Assembly: GCA_030063045.1 (NCBI GenBank)
Contig: JAQSEB010000099.1
Location: forward strand, 310,001 to 374,000
From: Pratylenchus scribneri
Taxonomy: Eukaryota; Nematoda; Chromadorea; Rhabditida; Pratylenchidae
Direction: 5' to 3'
Length of the DNA: 64,000 nucleotides
Shown: positions 1 through 11,600 of the stretch, in pieces
Position numbering within the stretch: position 1 is the first letter of the stretch
How the letters are laid out: each line of letters starts with the position of its first letter
Made by a program: the position numbers and the translations under genes
The notes under the pieces: generated by a model
What the model was told of the DNA's origin: nothing
The model's input: only the letters and a program-made list of their open reading frames with translations
Database searches by the model: none

Positions 1-1377
1 AGTTTGATTATGGCCCTCAGACAATCCGTATGTTTTTTTTCCTCAATCATTCAAAAATCATTTTTAATAGTTTGTCTATTTCACATATAAACATCCTTGC
101 GATATTCTCACACCTTTGCCCATCGTAGTCCTTTTCACTTCTCCTTCTTCCCTATTTTCCGTTGCCTATCCGGCTTTCCATTTTTGCATAATGGCCGAAA
201 GATTCCGTGCAACATTTTTAGCTGACAAATACGAAAGTGAAGGACAAAAATTTGGCATTTGGATGGCCATTTCCATTGTGAGTTATATAGTCACAGATAT
301 TATATACATAGGAAATTGGCAAATTCAGAGATTATTTATACATCGGGCTAGCTAAATTAAGAAATCTTATCTTCTAGGTGTCTTTCAGGCTCGAGAATAG
401 GCTCATTGGACACGGCATTGTTGATTTACATACTCTAAGAAATTTCAATTTCAGATTGGTTTAGGAAAGATTTAGGGTCGGGTAGATTAGGGCGCCGGAG
501 GTGGGATAGGAATCTAAAGAAAATTATTACTTAAACATGCTCTATCTTTCAGAAATTGAGGTTTCAAACACTAAATTGACTATGCTGAGTCGAATGAGCC
601 TATTGTCGCGTCTGTACGACATTTAGAAGTCGAGATTTCCAAAATTAGCTAGCTTAGAACTAATTCAGATTCAAGAATTAGCAATTTACAATATTAGCTG
701 CAACATACATATTAATATAATAAAAATACCTATAGTGGCTAACTTCCATTGCCTATATGGCATTCATCATTTTTGCCGCATTCATGGACCCTGAATTGCG
801 TGAAAATCCCCTTCGTCCATCCATGCTTTTGTCCAGCCAATACAGCACCCAGCCAGTAACTTATGTCAACATTTTGGTCTTTTTCCTCATCCTTTTCACG
901 GCCTATATGGACTGGCGAATCACCGTATTGAACAAGCAATTGTGCCGCCGCACAAAAACATATCAACAATATAGCCTAAGCCGAAATTATCAGCTGAACG
1001 AGAATGCACTGACAATGCGGCTGATATTCCCGTTGGATGTTCTCTATGCCCTCCTCTATTCACTCCAGCAAGCATTGGGTATTTTGCTTCGTGCCATCAG
1101 AACATCATTCATGCCAAATGATTTTATTTTCTATTATGGCCTCGTCAGATTGGTCTTATCACCATTTTTATTATTTGAATATCCACAATCCCAATTCCAG
1201 TTGCTTTACGTCTATTTCCCAATCACGGTCATTGTCTACATTCGATTCGTCCAATTTGTCAGCAGATGCCAAAAAAGAACAATTCGGGAGTCGACAAACT
1301 CCATAAATGCAATTGATTATGCCGGCATCCATTTCAAGCAACTTCAGGCACAATGGGATATGAATAAGAAGAAATAA
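1..1377 (+). CDS. Serpentine chemoreceptor, Sra/Srb/Sre-like (5' end cut off)
   Basis: This is the 3' part of a seven-transmembrane G-protein-coupled receptor of the nematode chemoreceptor superfamily, expected in the membrane of chemosensory neurons. Visible exons are about 1-28 (donor GTATGT), 71-277 (acceptor TTTTAATAG, donor GTGAGT) and 736-1377; the last intron is phase 0 on both sides. Family marks are the ERFRATFLADKYE segment after a membrane helix and YSLSRNYQLNENALTMRL, which matches the conserved YQLxEN motif of Sra/Srb/Sre receptors. At least four hydrophobic helices follow, ending in a basic tail (MNKKK). The next gene (2577-4527) is a paralogue in the same orientation, so this is a small tandem cluster. 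The exact subfamily and the N-terminus cannot be read from this window. Confidence 0.8.
392..608. repeat. Foldback repeat in receptor intron
   Basis: Inverted arms lie at 392-408 (CGAGAATAGGCTCATTG) and 591-608 (CGAATGAGCCTATTGTCG) inside the intron between the exons ending at 277 and starting at 736. The intron is about 460 bp, far longer than the 45-60 bp introns nearby, so the element probably enlarged it. Confidence 0.5.
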
Positions 1378-2576
1378 TGAATATAGCTGGCTGCATAAAT
1401 TGATTAATGAATAATATTTTTAAATAATTATACATCACAAAAAAAATAAATAATAGATAAATTTTACAAAATTTTTGAAATTAAATTTGAAAAAAAAATG
1501 AAAAAGGAATAGGTAGCTGTTATCTATCCATTTTGGGGTCTTTCATTTTGTATCAAAACTGCATAGGTATTTGTTCAATAAAATGAAAAAATATAACTGA
1601 TAAGAGAAAAGATGAATTATTTGATTTAATGAGAAGAGGAATACGATATTCAAGAATTATGTTTTCGCTTATAAATCTGAAAATATTAGCGAATAATTAT
1701 TGGAAAATTGAAGTTCGTCAGATACAGACGAATAAATCCTTCTGTTTTACCCCCAATTTAATTCCAGCTATTTGCCCCAAATATTTTTTCTAAAAAAATA
1801 AATAATTAGGGGAGAGGAAATTAAATTAAAAATGAGAAAGTACATTGCAACATTCAATTATGTAATCTTAATAATAAGAAACTCTGTTTTTGAATGCCAA
1901 TCTTCATCATAATATTACTAAAATATTTATTTACATTTATTTAAATAATATCATCGTGGGAATTTTCAATTCAAACAATGGCGGAAGCCATACTTTTCTT
2001 CACCTAAATTTTTCATCCCTGAATTTTTTTTGCCTGTTTCCATTTATTGAATTAATAATTCCCCTCAATATCCCAAAATTATATACAATTATGGCCAACT
2101 GAATTTGCGCATTTCGTTAATTTTACCCTTAAATTTGATTTTTAAGGTATAAAAATTGAGTAATTTGATATTGATGAAGCTGATGGCATTTTCATTCATT
2201 CTTCAACATCCAAAAATTGCTTCTTAATTTAATTTTTTATTTCTATTGGTCATTGAACTGGGATTGAATATTGGTCAATTTTCCTTGATAATTTGATTAA
2301 AAGACTAAGCATAACTTTGTAGTAATTTTCATCAGTAATTTTTAGATAAATTTCGATTGTTTTCGATATTTAATTATTGTTTTATGGTCAAAAGAGAAAA
2401 TGTAATCAAATTTTATTCTTTTTCCATTTAAATATCCCCCACATTTTCATATCTCACTTCAAATTTAATTTGAGGAAATTATTTTTCACTCACGTAATTA
2501 TTTCTGAAATATCAAATTTACATATTATTTTTCTAAATTTTCATATTTATTAGAGTAAGCTTAAATATCCGAGAAA
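1378..2576. other. Intergenic region between receptor paralogues
   Basis: Very AT-rich sequence with no exon that I can support. It presumably holds the 3' UTR of the first receptor and the promoter of the second. Confidence 0.5.
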
Positions 2577-4527
2577 ATGGCCACAAATGATTCCATTGGA
2601 GATCAAAATAATTCGGACCAAACAATCATCCAAGAATTGTGCAATAAAAGCGAAGTGGCAATTCGTACGAACATTGTCCTCTATTTCATTCAAATATTTC
2701 CAATTGGCATCAGCTTGCTTGGCACTTTGACACTTTTCATCATTTATTGTCGAAATCGAGTGGCTGTTCATGGCAATTTGCTCGTATTATTTCCCTTATT
2801 TTATATAATTTTTCCATCATTCTAATAGATTCTCTTTTTGGCCATTATCGCATTTTCTTTTCTTAATAATCTCGGCTTTTTCTGCGTCAATTGCACTTAT
2901 TTTGTGAGTATAAAAACAAAATATTTATCCAATCCAATTTTCCCATTTTAAAGGTATTTTTTGTCTCCTATAAGAATGCCTGCGATTTGCTAATTCCTTT
3001 ATGGCTTATTGCCCTTTTTCTTGGCCCATATTATGCTTATTCTATCGCCTATCCTCTCCTTCATTTTTGCGTTGTGACCGAACGAATTCGTGCAACTGCA
3101 ATGGCCAATAAATATGAAAGGGAAGGCCAAAGATTGGGCAGATGGATGGTTACAATCATTTTGCGTATTAGTACTAATTTCTAGGACTAAAGTAGTTTGG
3201 GGCGAGAGCTGGGTCTAGGCTCTCGCCCCGGGCCATCACCGGAGGCCGAGCCAACAGTGGCTCAATGAACAGGATATTGATAAGGGGAACTCGGCTTTGA
3301 ATTATTCTTTATTAAATGTGTGGGAAAATGTGGTAATAATAATAATGTGAAGGGTCAGTCTTATTAGAAGAGGAAAAGGCTATGTTTAAAAGGCAGATTG
3401 GGGCAAAATTTAATTGATAGGTGACAGGTCGATAGGCAAAGGTTGGGGTACAGTAGGACAAATAGGAAAGGCCCTTAGGCATTGTTGGCATTTATAGTGC
3501 ATTTAATGTAATTATTATTTTCTATTTATATTTATTGGAATAATTCTTACAATGTTTAAGGCTTTTTTCTCCAATGGTTTTGCCATTTATGTGATTTGTT
3601 CAGCATATGCCGACCCTGATATGACCTCACATTTGCTACCATTTTTCTATTTAACCTCCAAATACAATAATTTAACAATATTTTATGCCAATATTTTGAC
3701 ACTTTTGCTCACAATTTTGACCGCATTTTGTGCTTGCCGAATCACCCAAATTAATAGGCGCATTCGGCGTCAATGCAAAGAAAATAAATTCGAACAGTAC
3801 AGTTTGAGCCGAAATTATCAACTGAACGAGAATTCACTGGCAATGCGTTTGATTATGCCATTGGATGTGCTCTATGCCTTCCTATATTCCATTTATACGG
3901 CGATGACAATGCTCATTCGGGCCTACAAACCTGGGTTGTCAATTGGCGATTATATTTTCTACTATGCGCTGGCAAATACGGTATTTTTAATGGGAATTTT
4001 GGATTTATGAGGGATATGGAAAAATTGGCTTCAGATTTACTAATTTAATTGACCGGAAAAATGATTAGCCATTAAAAATTCGAAATTTTATTAGACAACT
4101 TTGATTGAAATGAGAGTGAATATGCCTTAGGGCATTTCTTCTTTCTATTTCTTTCCATTCCAAAATATACTGTATGCCATATTATGGTAGGGAAAGATTT
4201 TGGTTTCAGAAAATCGATGCAATAGAAATTGGGAATTTTTGCTCACCAACCGAAAATAGAATAAACCGAAACTGAAAACTGACATTTTTTAAAACTGAAA
4301 CCGTGTTTTAAACCTATTTTGTTCTACCCTAAACTTTATTAAATATTAAAAAATGAAAATTCTGAATTCCCCTTCAGTTGCTCTATTTTTATTCCGCCTT
4401 CACCCTAATTGTTTATATTCGTTTCGTCAAATTCGTCAGTCGATGCCAACACCGTCCCGTCGAACCGAAACCCCAAGTGGAACATGCAAAAATCTATTTT
4501 CGGCAGCTAGAAGCCCAATGGCAATGA
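2577..4527 (+). CDS. Serpentine chemoreceptor paralogue, possibly defective
   Basis: This is a second Sra/Srb/Sre-like receptor, related along its length to the one at 1-1377. Exons read as 2577-2783, 2829-2903, 2954 to about 3164, about 3552-3980, and 4378-4527. The start MATNDSIGDQNN is followed by a membrane helix. Shared marks are ERIRATAMANKYEREGQ, YSLSRNYQLNENSLAMRL and a C-terminal IVYIRFVKFVSRCQ. Most junctions are canonical and in phase, but the one at about 3164/3552 is not. The GTATTA donor leaves phase 1, while the only nearby AG acceptor needs phase 0. That intron also contains a DR1 repeat. The last intron skips about 15 residues that are present in the paralogue. It may therefore be a pseudogene, use an unusual splice site, or have a small exon that I missed. 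Confidence 0.65.
3183..3500 (+). repeat. Dispersed repeat DR1, copy 1
   Basis: About 320 bp that recur at 24640-24975 and 53560-53835 and, inverted, at 50005-50335. The 5' part holds a perfect 10-bp hairpin (GGGGCGAGAG / CTCTCGCCCC, 3199-3229). The 3' end carries the shared string GGAAAGGCCCTTAGG. It lies in the problematic third intron of the second receptor gene. No coding capacity or poly-A tail is seen, so it could be a MITE or a SINE-like element. Confidence 0.75.
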
Positions 4528-4852
4528 ACAAAACAAATTAAATCAAATTAATCATAAAATCAATTTTATTTTCAATTTTTGCTTAATATTGTATATAAAT
4601 TCCTCCAATTAATCAAATTATTTAATAAAATACAAAAAAAAATGATAAAATGAAAAATGAATTTATTTGTGTGGAAAAAACCAAGAAAAAATGATGTTTT
4701 TATTTTATTTAGTACAAATTAAAATTATATTTTGACCGGAAAAAAATATTTGACTTAAAATCAGAAGGAAAATAAACTCAAAAAATGAAATTTCCATAAT
4801 TCTCTCAAAATTGAATTGTCCCAAATCAAAATTAATTCCATCAATTCATCCA

Positions 4853-7800
4853 TCAAAAGAAATCCGAAGGTTTCGAGAAAATTGAGACGGCCCCATCGCA
4901 CACAATGGTCGCTGAATTGGGTTTAAACGGGAATATATATCACAAAAATTACCTCCGGTTATATAACTTGAATCATCGCTTGCCAAAAATCCAATCACTT
5001 TGGCCACTTCCTCGGCTGTCCCACCCCGGCCCATTGGCACATGATTTTTGATCCAATTCAAATAGAACTAAATTAATTAACTAATTAAGGGAAAATTTAA
5101 ATTATTTAAAACAAATTAAATTAGATGCTATTTTTGCATGAAAAGTAGCTGATTTTTAATAAATCAGAAACCGGTTTTGACCTTACAAACCTTATACCAA
5201 ATTGTAGATATCTCATCGAGACGCCTGTTTTGAAATATACATTTCTTAGTTTAAATCGAAACTTAGGGGTTTAAGCAGTTTAATTTAAACCATTTTCCAG
5301 TTTTTGGTTTTAGACCCTTTAATTTTGGACCAAAACATTGATATTTTATATGTCATTCTTTGCATTTCCATTAAACCTTTAGAAAAAACTAATTTTGAGG
5401 TAAAAATGGAGTAAAAATTTGCCTTCCTTAATTAATTATAAGGGAATTTATACAATTTTTATTATATTAATTATTTAAAAACCAATCAAATTATTGGAAT
5501 TCTATGCAAAATCACGCTTTCCAATTTGAATTCACCTTATTCACGTGCACTTCCGTGTCATCCGCCGTTTCGCTTGTGATGAAGCCAGGACTGGAAAAAA
5601 TGTTCAAAAATATTTCTAATAAAATTAATTCTCTGACTTGACATTATTCACTCGAATGTTCCTTTTGGCACATTTAATTGCAATTGAACGGCAATAATTA
5701 TCTGAAAAGAAAGGTCAAAAATTATTGGAATTCCTTTCATTTTACCCAAGGCAGTTTTTGCTGTACTATAATTTGCATAATCCGAAAACTATTAAAAATA
5801 AAATAATTTAATGAATATGTATAGAAGGAAATTGAATTGACCGCTTGTTGACTGCCAAAACTGGTCACATTCACCACTGAGCCTTTGGTGTCCTCCAAAT
5901 GGGGCAAACAAAGTCGGGTCAAATTTGTGATACTGTAATGAGAATTTGGGGATTAGTGAAGGCGGAATTTGGCCCTTAAGTAATATTGCAATAGGATGGG
6001 TGAATATTGTATAGGGGTTAATTTTTGGGAATGTTCCAAATGAGAGGAAATCTATTGAAATCGAAAAACATTAAATTACCGATATAATCATCCATGATTT
6101 CTCCAGTTTATTGGCCAAATTAACAATAAAGTCTTTCAATTTTGGTTACTTTTATTTTCCACAAAAGTTAATATATTTAATGGCAAATTATGGACCTTTT
6201 CAAGTTGATGTTGAAAAGAAGGTCAAAATTATGCGAATCGTCCATTTGCCACATTGAATTTCGGTGCAAATTTGATTTTCGTCGAGTGTATTTATCCAGC
6301 CGGCTCTTGCCTCCTTTCCCACTGCTTACACTGTCCTCATCTTCCTCCTCTTCACCGCCTCCATTTCGGAACTCCAAATGATTGTTGCTATTGGAGGAAT
6401 GCGTAATTTTGCCGGCATTGTTGATCTACCCGAGAATGACATTAATTAATATGAATACCGTAAATCCTTTATAATGTAGTAGTCCCGGGCTTCTAATTTT
6501 CAAAACCCAAAAATGGGCAAATTTGAGGTTTATCTCTGTTATTTGTTGCCATTTTTGAACAAACTATAGCGTTTTTATAGGCCAAATGGCTTTCAAAAAG
6601 TTCATCTTAACAAGAGGTACAGTGCACGAAATCAAGGGGGGCTATTAATAGAGGGTGAGGGGGGACACTAATAGAGGAAATACGGTATTTGAGGAACTCA
6701 CAAGAATATCGATTTTGCCAAATTTTTTAAGAGTTCTTTCCACCAGATTCTTCAATGTCTGAACAACATTTATAATTGTACGAAATAATTGCCAAAAATT
6801 GTACCTGCTCCTGCTCGATTGGTCCTTGCACAATTAAAATATCGTCCTGATCAATATCCGCCCTCATCATTCGAATTATTGTCCGCTAAAATTGAATGCC
6901 ATTATCCAATTTAAACAAATTTATCAAGCCAACCCGCAATTCATCCTCATCTGTCCCATGAACGGTCACTTTTGCCCCCTCTTTGCCCAGCAAAATAGCA
7001 GCGGCCCGATCAATGCCACAGTTCGATTCTGAATTTCCAAATTCACATTTCATATTTAGATTTAGATAACATTTAATCATATTTTACACTGCAAATTCTA
7101 TCGAGTCGGTTTCTACCGCCTCTATCTCTATATTATTCATATAAGGTGGATTTTCCTTATGCCTAGGCCTAGGGCCTTAAGACCATCGTAATGGAATATT
7201 CTAGACTAATTTGTATCCAATATCCATCCCCAATACCTACATTAGGGAAACCGGGCTCTTATTGGGGGTATTCATCAGGTAGACATAGATAGCCGACAAG
7301 AATCTTATCTTCTATTATTCATATAAGGTGGATCTATTCTATGCCTATGGCTTAAGACGATCTAAGGGAATGCTAGACTAATTTTTAGCCATATCCGGTG
7401 CCTATATTATTGAAAGTTGAAACCTTGGGCTCTCCTTGGATGTATTCAAATTATTCAGGTAGCTAACCTACAAATATATTCTATCGTGCTAAATTTAATT
7501 AGATTAATATCGAATGATCTTTTACCAAACAGAACAATATCTAACGGATATATGAATGAGAAGATTATCTCTTATTCCTTATTAAAAGTGTTTCTCCTCT
7601 CAACCATTTACCAGTAACAATGGCAACTTTTCCTTCAAAACGTCGCTTCTCCATTGGCGGTGGTGGAGATTGTAGGGAGTTGGAAGTATTCAATGGGGTG
7701 GTGGATGATGCCTTCATTTGGGATGATTGGCTGGATTGTTGTGCCGATGTTGGAATAGTCGAACTCCTTCGTTGTGTGGAAGACATTGAAGCAATGGTGC

Positions 7801-8059
7801 TGCTGGTGGTTGATTTGTTTTGTTGTCCTACTGTCGCACTGGAACGGCGAATGTCACCGCCGCTGTTGGCTGAGGATGTTGCCATGGGTTTTTGTGACGA
7901 TGTTGGAGGTTTGGCATTGTTTTGTGATACGGTTTTTGTCGTTGTTGTAGTTGGCTTGATTGGCTGCGGCTGTGGCTTTTTCGGCTCTTCCTCAATCTCT
8001 TCTGTCTCTTCCTCCTCATCTTCATTCTCCTCGCCCAAAATGTATCCTCCCCAGATCAT
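4853..8059 (-). CDS. Short-chain dehydrogenase/reductase with N-terminal extension
   Basis: A classical SDR-family NAD(P)-dependent oxidoreductase; the substrate is unknown. Eleven exons join in phase (8059-7612, 7028-6934, 6885-6805, 6758-6702, 6425-6196, 5932-5842, 5788-5746, 5701-5638, 5590-5536, 5067-4953, 4911-4853), giving 445 residues against about 250-300 for the family. Residues 1-140 are an extra acidic and Ser/Thr/Pro/Gln-rich region. Then come FEGKVAIVT (beta-1), INNAG (structural NNAG), NVTSFGS, the catalytic pair YSTAK (YxxxK), RVNNVNPGF and a typical [11 protein letters not shown] end. Two things are odd. The TGxxxGxG nucleotide motif reads TESNCGID, so two of its three glycines are replaced. 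About 45 residues of Glu/Ser/Lys-rich sequence are also inserted after NNAG. The start is the first ATG of the extension ([11 protein letters not shown]). Confidence 0.88.
6463..6691. repeat. Foldback element B in SDR intron
   Basis: The terminal inverted sequence runs from ATACCGTA at the left end to AGAGGAAATACGGTAT at the right end. The element sits between the SDR exons at 6702-6758 and 6196-6425. Copies of the same family occur at 22711-22876, 31310-31500, 51765-51974, 52763-52996 and 60095-60295. Confidence 0.6.
7131..7480. repeat. Imperfect tandem duplication, period about 182 bp
   Basis: TATTATTCATATAAGGTGGA at 7131 recurs at 7313, and similar sequence follows each copy (CTTAAGACxATCxxA, ATGCTAGACTAATTT). 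It fills the first intron of the SDR gene (7029-7611). Confidence 0.6.
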
Positions 8060-8685
8060 TTTTGTGAATTAAATTTTAATATTTCGATTTCGCAACAATG
8101 GAAGGATCAGATGAATTCAGAAAACGAACTTAAGGTGAATTTATTGAAGGGATGAAAAATGAAATTGAAAGAAGAAAGAAGGCAAAGTTTGGGGAATGAT
8201 AGGACGTGATGATCGATGCCGACCAAAAGGAACTGAATTTGCGCGAATTTTTTAGGCTACTGGCAACAGCAGACTTCACAAAATTACTTCTCTTCAAATT
8301 TATGGAGGCGTAAGAAATTCGATCCAGCAACAGTTCCATTCTACCGCCCATCTCTTTTTCTCCCTTTTGTTTTATCCCTTTGACTTTTGTGCCAAATCGG
8401 AGGGCGGAGGGACAATTTTTTATATTTCATTTACTATTGTTTCTTCTAAAAGCAAATCATTGGCTTCTTCCAAGCAGTTAAAAAATTTTTAGCTGAAAAT
8501 TCGTGAACAGAAAGTAGAAAGAAACATGTAATGAAGGATTGGGGGGATTTACCGAGGGATTGATGGAATGAAAAGATAAAATTTTTTCGATTATTTTTTA
8601 TATTATTCTATATTCCTGGCCAATTTAATTGATTTATTTTCCTTTTCTTTAGCTCGAACTCGAAAACAATTATGTTTCAGTACAA
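8060..8685. other. Upstream region of the SDR gene
   Basis: No supported exon. It presumably contains the SDR promoter and 5' UTR and runs up to the edge of the large satellite array. Confidence 0.5.
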
Positions 8686-11600
8686 GTGGAATTCACAATT
8701 TGGTGCAACAGAATTACAATTTGCTGCAATTACAAATCAGAATTACAATTTAGTGCAATTACAAATCAGAATTACAATTTAGTGCAATTACAAATCAGAA
8801 TTACAATTTAGTGCAATTACAAATCAGAATTACAATTTAGTGCAATTACAAATCAGAATTACAATTTAGTGCAATTACAAATCAGAATTACAATTTAGTG
8901 CAATTACAAATCAGAATTACAATTTAGTGCAATTACAAATCAGAATTACAATTTAGTGCAATTACAAATCAGAATTACAATTTGGTGAAATTACAAATCA
9001 GAATTACAATTTAATGCAATTACAAATCAGAATTACAATTTAATGCAATTACAAATCAGAATTACAATTTAATGCAATTACAAATCAGAATTACAATTTA
9101 ATGCAATTACAAATCAGAATTACAATTTAGTGCAATTACAAATCAGAATTACAATTTAATGCAATTACAAATCAGAATTACAATTTAGTGCAATTACAAA
9201 TCAGAATTACAATTTAGTGCAATTATAAATCAGAATTACAATTTAGTGCAATTACAAATCAGAATTACAATTTGGTGAAATTACAAATCAGAATTACAAT
9301 TTAATGCAATTACAAATCAGAATTACAATTTAATGCAATTACAAATCAGAATTACAATTTAGTGCAATTACAAATCAGAATTACAATTTAATGCAATTAC
9401 AAATCAGAATTACAATTTAATGCAATTACAAATCAGAATTACAATTTAGTGCAATTACAAATCAGAATTACAATTTAGTGCAATTATAAATCAGAATTAC
9501 AATTTAGTGCAATTACAAATCAGAATTACAATTTAGTGCAATTATAAATCAGAATTACAATTTAATGCAATTACAAATCAGAATTACAATTTAATGCAAT
9601 TACAAATCAGAATTACAATTTAATGCAATTACAAATCAGAATTACAATTTAATGCAATTACAAATCAGAATTACAATTTAGTGCAATTACAAATCAGAAT
9701 TACAATTTAGTGCAATTACAAATCAGAATTACAATTTAGTGCAATTACAAATCAGAATTACAATTTAGTGCAATTACAAATCAGAATTACAATTTGGTGA
9801 AATTACAAATCAGAATTACAATTTAGTGCAATTATAAATCAGAATTAAAATTTAGTGCAATTACAAATCAGAATTACAATTTAGTGCAATTATAAATCAG
9901 AATTACAATTTAGTGCAATTACAAATCAGAATTACAATTTAGTGCAATTATAAATCAGAATTACAATTTAATGCAATTACAAATCAGAATTACAATTTGG
10001 TGAAATTACAAATCAGAATTACAATTTAATGCAATTACAAATCAGAATTACAATTTAGTGCAATTACAAATCAGAATTACAATTTAGTGCAATTACAAAT
10101 CAGAATTACAATTTAATGCAATTACAAATCAGAATTACAATTTAGTGCAATTATAAATCAGAATTACAATTTAATGCAATTACAAATCAGAATTACAATT
10201 TAATGCAATTACAAATCAGAATTACAATTTAATGCAATTACAAATCAGAATTACAATTTAATGCAATTACAAATCAGAATTACAATTTAATGCAATTACA
10301 AATCAGAATTACAATTTAGTGCAATTACAAATCAGAATTACAATTTAGTGCAATTACAAATCAGAATTACAATTTAGTGCAATTACAAATCAGAATTACA
10401 ATTTAGTGCAATTACAAATCAGAATTACAATTTAGTGCAATTACAAATCAGAATTACAATTTAGTGCAATTACAAATCAGAATTACAATTTAATGCAATT
10501 ACAAATCAGAATTACAATTTAGTGCAATTATAAATCAGAATTACAATTTAGTGCAATTACAAATCAGAATTACAATTTAGTGCAATTATAAATCAGAATT
10601 ACAATTTAGTGCAATTACAAATCAGAATTACAATTTAGTGCAATTACAAATCAGAATTACAATTTAGTGCAATTACAAATCAGAATTACAATTTAGTGCA
10701 ATTACAAATCAGAATTACAATTTGGTGAAATTACAAATCAGAATTACAATTTAGTGCAATTATAAATCAGAATTACAATTTAGTGCAATTATAAATCAGA
10801 ATTACAATTTAGTGCAATTATAAATCAGAATTACAATTTAATGCAATTACAAATCAGAATTACAATTTAATGCAATTACAAATCAGAATTACAATTTAAT
10901 GCAATTACAAATCAGAATTACAATTTAATGCAATTACAAATCAGAATTACAATTTAATGCAATTACAAATCAGAATTACAATTTAGTGCAATTACAAATC
11001 AGAATTACAATTTGGTGAAATTACAAATCAGAATTACAATTTAGTGCAATTATAAATCAGAATTACAATTTAGTGCAATTACAAATCAGAATTACAATTT
11101 AGTGCAATTACAAATCAGAATTACAATTTAGTGCAATTACAAATCAGAATTACAATTTAGTGCAATTACAAATCAGAATTACAATTTAGTGCAATTACAA
11201 ATCAGAATTACAATTTAATGCAATTACAAATCAGAATTACAATTTAATGCAATTACAAATCAGAATTACAATTTAGTGCAATTACAAATCAGAATTACAA
11301 TTTGGTGAAATTACAAATCAGAATTACAATTTAGTGCAATTATAAATCAGAATTACAATTTAGTGCAATTACAAATCAGAATTACAATTTGGTGAAATTA
11401 CAAATCAGAATTACAATTTAATGCAATTACAAATCAGAATTACAATTTAATGCAATTACAAATCAGAATTACAATTTAGTGCAATTACAAATCAGAATTA
11501 CAATTTAATGCAATTACAAATCAGAATTACAATTTAATGCAATTACAAATCAGAATTACAATTTAGTGCAATTACAAATCAGAATTACAATTTAGTGCAA

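Noticed and set aside
7620..8072. 150-codon + strand frame rich in Cys, Val, Ser
   Set aside because: It is the complement of the first exon of the SDR gene, which continues in phase to the SDR domain.
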